Of a DNA stretch of 64,000 bases, positions 27,096 through 35,853 are shown one piece after another. Source of the DNA: Pedobacter africanus (GTDB taxonomy: Bacteria; Bacteroidota; Bacteroidia; Sphingobacteriales; Sphingobacteriaceae); NCBI RefSeq assembly GCF_900176535.1, contig NZ_FWXT01000001.1, positions 496,001-560,000 of the forward strand, given 5' to 3'. A model generated the notes under the pieces. The model was not told the origin of the DNA. It saw only the letters and a list, made by a program, of their open reading frames with translations, and made no database searches. Within the stretch, counting starts at the first letter, position 1. Every line of letters begins with the position of its first letter. Made by a program: the position numbers and the translations under genes.

Positions 27096-28527
27096 ACACT
27101 TTGTAATACTGTTCCCAGCCCCTGCGTGGCGGCGGGCCAACCAGCAAAGCATTGGCAGTTTTGTTATTGGTAATGACCTTCTTTTTGCGGTCAAATTCCA
27201 GTTTCGTATTTAACTTCTGCGCCAGCACCCCCAAACAGAACACCTGGCTCAGCGGACCAGCCACAGAGAACGGCGATCTTGTTTTTTCTTCACCTTTACA
27301 GGCCTGCAGGAAATTCTTAAAATGATTGGAAGGACTAACAGGCACTTCCGGCAAGGAAGAAGCCATCGCCAAAGCTTTTTCCTGAGGAATAATAGACAGC
27401 GTACTGCCATGCGAACCGCCCTTAAAAGTCAGGTCCTTGCTGTAAATGATCTTTCCGGGATTCAGCTTTGCAGGCTCAATTGCACCGGTGCTTGGCGGCG
27501 GGATGTTCGGATCCAAACCAGAAACACCATAACCGTTCGGGATTGGCGGCAGGTTATTTACACCGTCGTACCAGTTGATATCCAGCGCCGGCATACCGCC
27601 GCGTTTTGGAAATCTAAAGCAGAGGGTAGATGACATTGGATAAAAGAAATTGTTGTGCCCATCCAATTTAACCGCATTCACCTCATGGGGCAAACCAAGT
27701 TCCAGAAATTCATGTGCAGTATCCAGTATATGTGCACCCCAGTCGCCCAGCGCACCCATTCCAAGGTCAAACCAGCAGCGCCATTGACCGTTCACAAAAT
27801 CCTTATTGTAATCGTGCCCAGTTGTGGCCATCTGCCAGATGTCCCAGTCCAGCGTCTCTGGAACTGGCTGTGCCGACGGGAAAGCGCGCATGCCCACATC
27901 CCAGGTATGCCAGCGTCGCGGCGAGTTCATATGTGCAGTTATGGACGTCACATCTTTAATGATACCGGCTTCCTTCCAGGCTTTAAATTGAAAGTAATTC
28001 GCTTCAGAATGTCCCTGATTGCCCATCTGCGTAACTACTTTATTGTACTTGCGCGCGGCTTTCATCATCAGTTCTACTTCATTAAAAGTACGTGCCATTG
28101 GTTTTTCTACATAGACATGCTTGCCCAGGCCCATAGCCATCATGGTGATCGGAAAATGTGAAAAATCGGGTACACCAACACTTACCGCATCAATCTGGTT
28201 GCCCACTTTATCAAACATCTTCCTGAAATCCTGAAAGCGCGGCACATCCGGGAACTCTTTTAAAACGGCCTGTGTATGTATAGCGCCCATATCCACGTCA
28301 CACAAGGCCACAATGTTCACCAGTCCTGTTTTATACAAATCACGGATAATCTCCGCGCCCCTGTTGCCTATACCAATGCAGGCCAGGTTTACACGTTCAT
28401 TGGGGCTGGCCAATCTAATGTCCCCTTTGCGCATACCCATCAGCATACCGGGGGCTATTGCAGCGGCCGCCGACAACATTGCTGTCTGCTTCAAAAAATG
28501 TCGTCTTGAAAAACCTTTTGTACTCAT
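27094..28527 (-). CDS. Gfo/Idh/MocA-family oxidoreductase with Tat signal
   Basis: A 477-residue NAD(P)-dependent sugar-type dehydrogenase, exported folded. The N terminus has a twin-arginine motif (GFSRRHFLKQ) and a hydrophobic stretch. The Rossmann fold starts NLACIGIGNRGAEIIRDL, and the family motif is VYVEKPMARTFNEV, with the lysine of EKP expected to be catalytic. The C-terminal alpha/beta domain follows. Secreted members of this form are frequent in Bacteroidota and can act as glycosidases or dehydrogenases. Its ATG overlaps the stop of the SGNH hydrolase gene (ATGA), so both act together, probably on a carbohydrate. Confidence 0.88.
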   Translation of the reverse strand: MSTKGFSRRHFLKQTAMLSAAAAIAPGMLMGMRKGDIRLASPNERVNLACIGIGNRGAEIIRDLYKTGLVNIVALCDVDMGAIHTQAVLKEFPDVPRFQDFRKMFDKVGNQIDAVSVGVPDFSHFPITMMAMGLGKHVYVEKPMARTFNEVELMMKAARKYNKVVTQMGNQGHSEANYFQFKAWKEAGIIKDVTSITAHMNSPRRWHTWDVGMRAFPSAQPVPETLDWDIWQMATTGHDYNKDFVNGQWRCWFDLGMGALGDWGAHILDTAHEFLELGLPHEVNAVKLDGHNNFFYPMSSTLCFRFPKRGGMPALDINWYDGVNNLPPIPNGYGVSGLDPNIPPPSTGAIEPAKLNPGKIIYSKDLTFKGGSHGSTLSIIPQEKALAMASSLPEVPVSPSNHFKNFLQACKGEEKTRSPFSVAGPLSQVFCLGVLAQKLNTKLEFDRKKKVITNNKTANALLVGPPPRRGWEQYYKV

Positions 28528-29447
28528 TCTTGTTCCTTTGTGTTTTTATTGTTGATCAATATATCAATTTGCCGGTCTATTTCAGCAGCTTTTCCTTTAG
28601 CTTCCTCCAAAGGCAAGCCGGTTTTCATCGGGCGTTTATGCCCTGCCGCAGTCAGCCAGGCATTTTTCATCAGCGCCTGCTTCTGGCCCACCAGCCTAAA
28701 AATATCTTCTTTCTTCGGATGCCGTATTGTGGCCAGCACCTCAGATGCCGGGGCAATCTGCTTTTCACCCAAATAGAGCAGCAACGATTTGGCCATGATC
28801 CAATGGCCCAGCTCTGCAGGATGTATACCGTCTTTAGCAAGCGTAATGCCCTTCTGCAGGTATTTTTTCATGGGATAATGCAGGTCGGCTACATCCCATT
28901 TTTTGCTTTTCCGTTGCTTCAGCAACCAGTCCGAATACTTGTCCAGTACCTCAGCATACCCCTTTTTACCACCCTTTGTTTCGTCGTAAACCGGCGGGGT
29001 AACATGGATGATCCGTACGCCCTGAGCTGCATATTTCTCATGCAGCCAGTTGATTCCATCCTTAAATTTTTGAAAACGTGCTTTATCAAAAGGCAGATAT
29101 ATACCATCATTCATGCCATAGCAGGCAAAAACAAGATCTGGTTTAATCACATTCATCACCCTGTCCAGGCGTTCGTGCAAATCCGGACGTTCAAATTTAC
29201 CGCCCGCATGCCCGGGCTCCGATAAACCCGACACCGTTTCGCTGGGCAGTCCCATATTGATGAATTCAATCTTCTGTCCCGGATAATTCAGTGTACAATA
29301 GGTTTCTACATCAACAATATATTGCCCTGCATATGTAATGCTGTTCCCCAGGAACAAGACCTTCTTTACAGTGGGCGGAAAAGGCTGTGCAAATGCTGCC
29401 GTTGCCATGTGAAATAAGAACAGTAAACAGGTCAAAAAAATCCTCAT
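28524..29447 (-). CDS. Exported SGNH/GDSL hydrolase
   Basis: A 307-residue secreted esterase-like protein with a signal peptide (about 1-20). SGNH blocks are clear: block I FLGNSIT (nucleophile Ser), the block II Gly region (NMGLPSETVSGLSE), block III YGMND, and block V DGIHP with Asp-His. It is translationally coupled to the Tat-exported oxidoreductase. Such enzymes remove acyl groups from carbohydrates; the substrate here is unknown. Three repeated TGTTYAGCA motifs lie just upstream. Confidence 0.88.
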   Translation of the reverse strand: MRIFLTCLLFLFHMATAAFAQPFPPTVKKVLFLGNSITYAGQYIVDVETYCTLNYPGQKIEFINMGLPSETVSGLSEPGHAGGKFERPDLHERLDRVMNVIKPDLVFACYGMNDGIYLPFDKARFQKFKDGINWLHEKYAAQGVRIIHVTPPVYDETKGGKKGYAEVLDKYSDWLLKQRKSKKWDVADLHYPMKKYLQKGITLAKDGIHPAELGHWIMAKSLLLYLGEKQIAPASEVLATIRHPKKEDIFRLVGQKQALMKNAWLTAAGHKRPMKTGLPLEEAKGKAAEIDRQIDILINNKNTKEQE

Positions 29448-29489
29448 CTCACTAAAATAGGCATTTCAAATTAAACCGGATTGTTTATC

Positions 29490-29532
29490 TGTTCAGCAGT
29501 ATTGGCTATTTGTTCAGCAAAATTGTTTAGCA
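29490..29532. promoter_or_regulatory. Three TGTTYAGCA repeats upstream of the SGNH-oxidoreductase operon
   Basis: TGTTCAGCA at 29490-29498 and 29511-29519 (21 bp apart, two helical turns) and TGTTTAGCA at 29524-29532. They lie 43-85 nt upstream of the SGNH start on the same face spacing expected for a regulator. The protein that binds is unknown. Confidence 0.4.
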
Positions 29533-29563
29533 AAAAGCAATAAAATACTTTTTCGACACCATA

Positions 29564-29697
29564 CAGGTTAGGGCGCAAGAGCAATCCGGTATGCCGGAGA
29601 GAATGCCTTCGTCAGGCTTGCGCAGCTTGGCTGTCGGCAGCATTCGACCGGCTACCGGATTGCCTAAGTCCCTTTCCCGCCATAATACTTCAACCTG
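29564..29697. repeat. GC-rich structured element with nested inverted repeats
   Basis: An outer pair CAGGTT (29564) and AACCTG (29692) encloses a long imperfect stem: GCAATCCGGTATGCCGG (29581-29597) with CCGGCTACCGGATTGC (29648-29663). Inside are GAATGC/GCATTC and two small hairpins (GCCT..AGGC and GCTG-TCGG-CAGC). It is much more GC-rich than its surroundings and sits between the S46 peptidase terminator and the SGNH promoter. I read it as a dispersed palindromic repeat or structured RNA. A 70-codon frame across it has no recognisable protein. Confidence 0.55.
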
Positions 29698-29704
29698 AAT
29701 TAAC

Positions 29705-29736
29705 AAAAAAGGCCGCAAAACAAATCTGCGGCCTTT
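29705..29736 (-). terminator. Terminator of the S46 peptidase gene
   Basis: AAAGGCCGCA (29708-29717) pairs with TGCGGCCTTT (29727-29736), followed by a U-tract on the minus strand, 18 nt after the stop. Confidence 0.8.
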
Positions 29737-29754
29737 CAAAAACTCAAAGCAATA

Positions 29755-31947
29755 TTATTTCTTTGCTTTTACTTCATTTTTCCTGATGTCAAGTTCGTTG
29801 ATAATGTTTTTGGCTCCGCCCAACACATCAATACACCAGAGTACATATCGTACATCTACGCAGATGGTACGTTTAAATTTCTTGTCAAAAGCAATGTCAC
29901 CACTCATGGCTTCCCAGTTTCCGTCGAAAGCAAGACCGATCAGCTCGCCATTGCCGTTGATTACAGGAGAACCTGAGTTACCACCGGTAATGTCATTATT
30001 GGTAATGAAACCTACCGTCAATGTACCATCGTTACCATACTGACCGAAGTTTTTCTTATTGTAATTCTCGATCAGGTTCGCAGGCAGATCAAACTCACTA
30101 TCGCCCGGAATGTATTTCTGCATCACACCATCAATGGTAGTTGTAGTTTTATATACCATTCCATCTTTAGGTGAATAATCCTGCACATTTCCATAAGTCA
30201 GCCTCATCGTCGAGTTCGCATCAGGATACATAAGTTTACCGGAATTCTTTTCTAAAATGGCTTTCAGGTATAAATGATCCAATTCTGCTTTTTTCTTTTC
30301 AAAATCTGCCACCAGCGAACCAAAATTGGTCCTGATGTACTCAGCAGGTACAATGTTCAGTGCGTACTGGTAGCCGGGGTCACTGTTTACCGCATCTGCC
30401 GATGGGTTAGAAGCAATAAAAGCTTTCAATTTCTCCGGTTTGATGAAATTACTGTTCTCCCACAAATAATTGGCATACTTGTCGAAAGTAGCCTCAGGGT
30501 TGCCCGACCAGTATTTCTCCGCAATCTCAGCAAAGAATTTAGGCTGCGATTTTACAGGCACATCCTTATAGAAGGAAGCCAGGATCTGTGAAAAGATTTT
30601 TTTATCAGCCGTTTCATTGTAAGTTTCTTCATAAGCAGCTAAAGCATTGCTCAGATTGCCCTGAACCTGTTTTACATAAGCTGCATCGTCTTTTTTCTTG
30701 CCCAAAGCAATCAGAGCCTTGCCCATTCCCGAGGCATTGGCAGCCCATTGGGAAGCCATGAAACCTTCGTTAATATAGGTACGCTGTACAGAAATCGGAT
30801 CAATTTCCTTATAGATCTGATCGTATTGCTCCATCAGACCTGCAAATTCTGTTTTCTGAGCAGCCCATTGGGTAAAGGCTTTCTCTTCTGTTCTTTTGGC
30901 GTCCGATACCTTTAAACGTTTCAATTGCTCAGTCTGTCCGATGAAATATTTCCAGTAATTGGCAATCTGTGCATATTTCGAAGACAGTTTTAAACGCAAG
31001 GCCACATCTTTATCCATTTCTGCTTTCCATGCTTTCAAGCGGATGTCACGCAATTTAACGATAGTAGGGCTCACCTTTTCCGTGGCCAGATCTACCCCGT
31101 AAGAGGTCAGGTACCTGTCGGTACGTCCGGGGAAGCCATAAACGATAGAAAAATCACCGTTCTTTACGCCTTTGATAGAAACCGGAAGGAATTTTTTAGG
31201 TTTATAAGGTACATTCTGCACATTGTATTTGGCAGGTTGGTTACCTGTAGAAGCATACACGCGGAATACCGAGAAATCGCCCGTCTGGCGTGGCCATTCC
31301 CAGTTATCGGTATCGCCACCAAATTTACCGATGTTCTGCGGAGGGGTACCTACCAGGCGCACATCGTCAAAACGCTCGTAAACAAAAAGGATAAACTGAT
31401 TGGATTTATAAAAATCCTTTACGTTTGCTTCGATGGTAGGGCCTGTAACCGCAGCCTTAGCTATGGTATTGAACACCTCGGTCATTTTAGCATCCTTTTC
31501 AGCACCGGTCAAACCTTTGGTTGCTGCATTCACCTTAGCGGTCACATCTTCCATTCTTTGCAGAAAACGGACAAACAAACCAGCAACAGGTTTTTCCTCG
31601 CCATAATTCTTTGCATAAAAACCATTGTCAAGGATGTTGTTTTCCGGTGTAGAGTTGGAAGCAATCGCATCGTAACCACAATGGTGGTTGGTAAAGATCA
31701 GGCCTTTATCAGAAACAATCTCGCCGGTACAGAAGCCACCGAAATGCACAATTGCATCTTTTAAGCTGGAACCATTGGCATTGTAAAGGTCTTTGGCTGT
31801 AAGTTTAAAGCCTTGCTTTTTCATTTGCTCATAGTTTTTCCCTATCAGCATCGGGATCCACATCCCCTCATCTGCCTTCAGCCTGAGAGAGAAGGACAGT
31901 AACATTAAACACAACAGCAGATAAACTGTTCTTTTCATATTGATCAT
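29755..31947 (-). CDS. S46-family dipeptidyl-peptidase, DPP7-like
   Basis: A 730-residue periplasmic serine exopeptidase releasing dipeptides from peptide N termini. After the signal peptide (about 1-25) come DEGMWIPMLI (mature start typical of S46), the catalytic His in FTNHHCGYDAI (about 88-89), the Asp in the NWEWPRQTGDFSVFR region, and the nucleophile Ser658 in GGNSGSPV. Eighteen residues after the serine the sequence reads FDGNW: a glycine here corresponds to Gly673 of DPP7, which accepts hydrophobic P1 residues, while DPP11 has Arg. Start may be the ATG at 31947 or 31938. Monocistronic. Confidence 0.92.
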   Translation of the reverse strand: MINMKRTVYLLLCLMLLSFSLRLKADEGMWIPMLIGKNYEQMKKQGFKLTAKDLYNANGSSLKDAIVHFGGFCTGEIVSDKGLIFTNHHCGYDAIASNSTPENNILDNGFYAKNYGEEKPVAGLFVRFLQRMEDVTAKVNAATKGLTGAEKDAKMTEVFNTIAKAAVTGPTIEANVKDFYKSNQFILFVYERFDDVRLVGTPPQNIGKFGGDTDNWEWPRQTGDFSVFRVYASTGNQPAKYNVQNVPYKPKKFLPVSIKGVKNGDFSIVYGFPGRTDRYLTSYGVDLATEKVSPTIVKLRDIRLKAWKAEMDKDVALRLKLSSKYAQIANYWKYFIGQTEQLKRLKVSDAKRTEEKAFTQWAAQKTEFAGLMEQYDQIYKEIDPISVQRTYINEGFMASQWAANASGMGKALIALGKKKDDAAYVKQVQGNLSNALAAYEETYNETADKKIFSQILASFYKDVPVKSQPKFFAEIAEKYWSGNPEATFDKYANYLWENSNFIKPEKLKAFIASNPSADAVNSDPGYQYALNIVPAEYIRTNFGSLVADFEKKKAELDHLYLKAILEKNSGKLMYPDANSTMRLTYGNVQDYSPKDGMVYKTTTTIDGVMQKYIPGDSEFDLPANLIENYNKKNFGQYGNDGTLTVGFITNNDITGGNSGSPVINGNGELIGLAFDGNWEAMSGDIAFDKKFKRTICVDVRYVLWCIDVLGGAKNIINELDIRKNEVKAKK

Positions 31948-31984
31948 AATTAGTTAGTGTGCCGTAAAGGTAATAAATATCGGC

Positions 31985-32875
31985 TTAACGGGCACCACCA
32001 TAAATGCTGATCGTCTCTGCTCCCAGCTCTTCCTGCCTGGTATCTGCGGAAATTTTGAAATATTTTACATCCGGACAACGCATATCCGTAAACCGGCCCT
32101 TATGCATGGGCACAGCAATGACCTTTCCTTTATGCATTCTGAAAAAAACTGTTTCTTTCCATACCGCATTTTCCACCCGTGTTAAGGTAGGCTGTGCCGG
32201 CCTGCCCTCGTTCCGCACCTGGTCGATGGCATTTACGCGCTTAAACTCTCCAACACCACCCATCTTATAACCATCGGCATCAAAATCGGCTTCATAGCGT
32301 TTCCCTGCTCCTTCAACCAGCATCCTGAGCTTGCCATCCTTTACCACACGGAGCGACATCCTCACCTCTTCCCCCGGGTACCAATAGTATTCCCTGGAAG
32401 CCGGGGCATTCTGCCAGATGTCCTTCTGTCCGGTAGAAGTATAGGCCGTGCGGCGAAAAAATGGGCGGAAAGCTTTACGCTCCGTACTGATCCGGCCCTG
32501 CTCATCTTTGGTTACCGCCCAGGTAAGGCCCACGTCGGTTTCCTGCCCGTTCATATTTCCACCCATATAAACGGATGGATTGTCCAGAAACTGCCCGGGC
32601 TGCCTGTCATTTTTCCTGCCAGCATCAAATGTGATCTTCGGCAGCACCACCGTACCTGCAATGCCCAGCCATACATCCTTAGAGGACACCGCTTTCCTGT
32701 AATAAGCGCCGTTAAAGCAGGGCGTGTTTTTTTCAGGCCTCACTTCCCCTTCAAAAAAAGCAGGCTTACGCACAAGCGTATCCTTCCAGCCACCAAACGA
32801 TGAACTGACTTCCCGATCAGTGCCATGCAGCGTAAAAAATGGGGCTATCATCAGCCCCAATAAAAAATGTTTCAT
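31985..32875 (-). CDS. Exported protein of unknown function at the end of the glycan locus
   Basis: I do not recognise the family. The 296-residue product has a short signal peptide (about 1-18) and no other hydrophobic segment. It is beta-rich with many aromatics and charged turns (FFRRTAYTSTGQKDIW, YYWYPGEEVRMSLRVV), which resembles a carbohydrate-active or lectin-like beta-sandwich. It is the last gene of the minus-strand glycan series, 105 bp after the AGE epimerase; the structured repeat at 32955-33049 lies between them. An extracellular glycan-related role is inferred from context only. Confidence 0.55.
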   Translation of the reverse strand: MKHFLLGLMIAPFFTLHGTDREVSSSFGGWKDTLVRKPAFFEGEVRPEKNTPCFNGAYYRKAVSSKDVWLGIAGTVVLPKITFDAGRKNDRQPGQFLDNPSVYMGGNMNGQETDVGLTWAVTKDEQGRISTERKAFRPFFRRTAYTSTGQKDIWQNAPASREYYWYPGEEVRMSLRVVKDGKLRMLVEGAGKRYEADFDADGYKMGGVGEFKRVNAIDQVRNEGRPAQPTLTRVENAVWKETVFFRMHKGKVIAVPMHKGRFTDMRCPDVKYFKISADTRQEELGAETISIYGGAR

Positions 32876-32954
32876 ACCCTATCTGTTTGTCAATGCGCTC
32901 TACTGCACGCTAAACGCGCCCAATGCTCAATACCCCTCACCTCCCTGCTTAACA

Positions 32955-33049
32955 GGAAAATTACCTTCTCAGAAACGGCCTAGCGTCTTTTCAGTTTTTC
33001 CGTAGAAAAACTGAAATTATGCAGCCGTTGAAGAGAACGGTCATTTTCC
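32955..33049. repeat. 3'-end structured repeat, copy A (GGCCTAGCG type)
   Basis: An imperfect palindrome: outer arms GGAAAATTACC / GGTCATTTTCC, an inner pair ACGGC/GCCGT, then the conserved GGCCTAGCGTCTT, a long variable hairpin (CAGTTTTTC/GAAAAACTG) and TATGCAGCC. It shares this core with 56133-56218 and 62141-62224, and its outer flanks with 55149-55225. It overlaps the 3' end of the AGE epimerase gene and provides its TAG stop (in CCTAGC, read on the minus strand) and roughly its last 22 codons. Confidence 0.75.
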
Positions 33050-34206
33050 TCTTCAATTGAACTAAGCGTCCTGGAAACTTGGAACAGCGCCCTTGGCACA
33101 TGAAAACAACACTTCCATTTGCCACCTTTCAAGGGCAGCAATACCTCTCCCCTGCGGTTCAGGTAAGCATACCACTCTCCATGCTCCTCGTCCCTGAAAT
33201 GCTTCCAGCTATACTCGTGCAACCGTATAAACCATTCCTTACAAGCAACATTGCCCGTAAGCGCATAACCTTTGGCCATGCAAACCAATGCTTCCAGGTG
33301 TACCCACCATAATTTCTGGTCCCATTCCAGTTGCTGCACCGGATGCCCCTTAATGTCCATAAAATAAAAGATGCCGCCATATTCCTTGTCCCAGCCATAC
33401 TCCAGGGTACGCAACGCGATTTCCACACAACGGTCAATCAGCTTAGGGTCGTTCAAACGCACACCCAGGTCCATCATAAACCACATGGCCTCTATAGTAT
33501 GCCCCGGGTTAATGAGCCTTCCATCAAAAGAGTCAGAAAAAGAGCCGTCCAGGTTCACATTCTCCAGAATCAGGCCGCTATCCTGCTGGTAAAATATATC
33601 CATTACCTCATGGATAACTGCTTTAAGCAGGTCATCTACCGTCTGTTTGTCCAGCAGGTGCTCCATTTCCAGAGAAAGGTTGCTCAGGATCATCGGCAGC
33701 GCAAAGTTTTTAAGGTCACGGGTGCCCGGATAAGCCTTGTTGTACTTTCCTTTTGGGTTTTGCCGGCGCTTTAATATGTTCTGAAAAGTACCCTTAGCGA
33801 TCTGCGCATATTTCTCCTGCGGATCCGCTTTATACAATGCAGCAAAGGCCATACTGGCAAAGCAGTCAGAAAAAATATTGTAAGGCTGCACCAGGGGTTT
33901 GCCAAATTGTTCCAAAGAGAAATACCAGTTCCCTTCAGCATCACGGCCATGCTTCTCCAGAAAATCGGCCCCATGCTTTGCCATCTCCAGCCATTCCGGC
34001 CGGGCTTCCTGTTCGTTATAAAGGGTGGCAAAGGTCCAGACTTCACGGGCCTGCAGCCACATAAATTTATCGGTATCAAACACGTTTCCAGTGCGGTCCA
34101 GGCAATTGAAATATCCCCCTCCCTTTTCATCCTTCGAATGTTTCATCCAAAATGGAATTACATTGCTGATCAGTTCCTGTTCGTAAATTTCACTGTAATT
34201 CTTCAT
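32980..34206 (-). CDS. AGE-family N-acylglucosamine 2-epimerase
   Basis: A 408-residue (alpha/alpha)6-barrel epimerase, most likely interconverting GlcNAc and ManNAc or a related sugar. It opens YEQELISNVIPFW and has KFMWLQAREVWTFATLY. The two catalytic histidines are His236 in NPGHTIEAMW and His369 in CCFHVPRALFQ. The family normally ends soon after this; here about 22 extra residues (NFSFSTEKLKRR at the end) are encoded by the structured repeat at 32955-33049, so the native C terminus has been replaced. It starts 7 nt after the DUF4434 gene in the glycan operon. Confidence 0.9.
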   Translation of the reverse strand: MKNYSEIYEQELISNVIPFWMKHSKDEKGGGYFNCLDRTGNVFDTDKFMWLQAREVWTFATLYNEQEARPEWLEMAKHGADFLEKHGRDAEGNWYFSLEQFGKPLVQPYNIFSDCFASMAFAALYKADPQEKYAQIAKGTFQNILKRRQNPKGKYNKAYPGTRDLKNFALPMILSNLSLEMEHLLDKQTVDDLLKAVIHEVMDIFYQQDSGLILENVNLDGSFSDSFDGRLINPGHTIEAMWFMMDLGVRLNDPKLIDRCVEIALRTLEYGWDKEYGGIFYFMDIKGHPVQQLEWDQKLWWVHLEALVCMAKGYALTGNVACKEWFIRLHEYSWKHFRDEEHGEWYAYLNRRGEVLLPLKGGKWKCCFHVPRALFQVSRTLSSIEEENDRSLQRLHNFSFSTEKLKRR

Positions 34207-34213
34207 CGGTAGC

Positions 34214-35152
34214 TCAAATTGTTAATCCTTGTAGGTATTCTTTATATCGGTTAAATAAATGTCCGGCCTGCAGATAGGCAGACTGCGGACTCATAAAATG
34301 TGAAAACTCAAAAGTAATGGCCTTATCGTAACCTGCCCTGCGTGCCGCTTCCAGCTTCAGTCGCAGCTTTTCGAACTTGATGGGCAAAAATTTAATGGGC
34401 ATGTCCCGGTCAAAACTCTCGGCATTGGTCCAGCATTGCAGTCCATAGCGGTCGGCCATACGTTTGTTCACTGCAAAAAAGTCATCCAGCTCATGGTAGT
34501 CAATGTGTCCATCCTGAAAGGCTACGGCATCTACAGCACCCTGTATGCCCTCAAAGATCTCGCCCCATTCACGCTCATGCTCCTGCAACGATACGGCATC
34601 CTGTTTGGTCAGCTCGGCAGAGGCAGCCATCACCGCCTTTTTACCATCTATCCAGGGAGAGATGAAGGTGGGCAAACCATTACTTACGCCCTTGCATTGC
34701 AGCCCGAGTGTACGGAAAGCCTCGGTAGCCCCTTTTGTGCGCCTGCTGATCTCCATGCTCAGGTACCAGCCGCCAAAACTCTTGTAATGCCCGTATTGCT
34801 GCCAAACCTCATCTATCACATAGCGGTTGGCATCAATCTCGTGCTGCAGGTTGCCCGTATCCCAGTACTCGCCACTGTCGTACAAGCCAAAGTAAAACTT
34901 CATGTCGTATTTATCGGCCAGCTGTAAAAAGAGCTCCACCAGGTCTATTGGTGGGTGGTAACAGCCAAAACTATCCTTCAGATAGGTAGAAGGATAAGTA
35001 ATGAAACGCCGATAGCCGCTCCTGATTAAAATCACGGTATCTATCCCAACCGATTTCATGTGTGCAAAATCCCTGTCCCATTCTGCCCTGCCCCAGTTCT
35101 GGTGCGGGATGTCGTGCGAGATCTCGTCAATAAATGTCCCTGTAATCCTCAT
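34214..35152 (-). CDS. DUF4434 TIM-barrel protein
   Basis: A 312-residue protein starting MRITGTFIDEISHDIPHQNW, typical of DUF4434, a glycoside-hydrolase-like (beta/alpha)8 barrel family. Conserved acidic positions that could be catalytic occur in GGWYLSMEISRR and in ITFEFSHFMSP. The longer frame to 35185 is unlikely because the ATG at 35152 overlaps the preceding SGNH stop as ATGA. No signal peptide is visible, so it may act in the cytoplasm on imported sugar. Substrate unknown. Confidence 0.8.
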   Translation of the reverse strand: MRITGTFIDEISHDIPHQNWGRAEWDRDFAHMKSVGIDTVILIRSGYRRFITYPSTYLKDSFGCYHPPIDLVELFLQLADKYDMKFYFGLYDSGEYWDTGNLQHEIDANRYVIDEVWQQYGHYKSFGGWYLSMEISRRTKGATEAFRTLGLQCKGVSNGLPTFISPWIDGKKAVMAASAELTKQDAVSLQEHEREWGEIFEGIQGAVDAVAFQDGHIDYHELDDFFAVNKRMADRYGLQCWTNAESFDRDMPIKFLPIKFEKLRLKLEAARRAGYDKAITFEFSHFMSPQSAYLQAGHLFNRYKEYLQGLTI

Positions 35153-35853
35153 AAATATTTCTGTTCCTGTAGGTATTTTACCCAATCAATATAGGCACTC
35201 GCCTTAAGATGTACACCATCCGGACTGATGTCCTTTCTCAGGTTTCCCTGCTCGTCTGCAAAAAGAGGAACGATGTTGATATAGGTGATGTTTTCTTCTT
35301 TTGCCAGCTGCTGAATGCGCGCATTTAATTCCGGCACCTTTGCATTGCGTCCTTTAGCATAGGCAGCTGTGGTCATACTTTCATTAATGGGCAAGGCGCT
35401 TTCTATATAGATCTTTGTTTTTGGCGATTCCCGCTTAATCTTACGGATGATCCTCCTGTAATTATGGATGCTGACCTCATAAGGCAGGCCCCGAAACAGG
35501 TCATTGATCCCGTCCATCAAAAAAATGGCCCTGGGCTTTGCGGCAAGCACCTCATCCATTCTGGCCAGGATGCCAAAAGAGTTGTCGCCCCCTACGCCAC
35601 GGTTTACCACCGGATAGCGGTAGCCCGCCAGGATTTCCTGCCACTCTCCCCTTTCGGTAATGCTATTGCCCAGAAAAACAACCTCATTTTTTACATGGGG
35701 CATTTTATTAAAATATTCTACCCTTTGCTGGTAATAGGAATTGGCATAATTGCTGTCAATCTTCAGCGTATTTTGTGCTTCAGCAGTCAGCGCTGCACAA
35801 ACGGAGCCACACAAGGCTATCCATAATTTAACTGTCCCCATTCTATATTGCAT
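35149..35853 (-). CDS. SGNH/GDSL hydrolase, second tandem copy
   Basis: A 234-residue exported SGNH esterase with a signal peptide (about 1-26). Block I FLGNSITERGEW, block II NRGVGGDNSFGIL, block III GINDL and block V SPDGVHL are all present. It is about half identical by eye to the gene just upstream, so the two are a tandem duplication. It overlaps the upstream gene by up to 11 nt (ATG at 35853, or 35841 without overlap) and the downstream DUF4434 gene by 4. Probable role: removing acyl groups (for example O-acetyl) from the target glycan. Confidence 0.88.
   Translation of the reverse strand: MQYRMGTVKLWIALCGSVCAALTAEAQNTLKIDSNYANSYYQQRVEYFNKMPHVKNEVVFLGNSITERGEWQEILAGYRYPVVNRGVGGDNSFGILARMDEVLAAKPRAIFLMDGINDLFRGLPYEVSIHNYRRIIRKIKRESPKTKIYIESALPINESMTTAAYAKGRNAKVPELNARIQQLAKEENITYINIVPLFADEQGNLRKDISPDGVHLKASAYIDWVKYLQEQKYL

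Noticed and set aside
28458..29225. Long plus-strand ORF opposite the SGNH hydrolase and oxidoreductase start
   Set aside because: Antisense to two genes with clear catalytic motifs; its composition is that of a shadow frame.
29527..29739. 70-codon minus-strand ORF across the GC-rich structured element
   Set aside because: Its sequence follows the palindromic repeat and has no protein family features; the base composition is explained by the inverted repeats.
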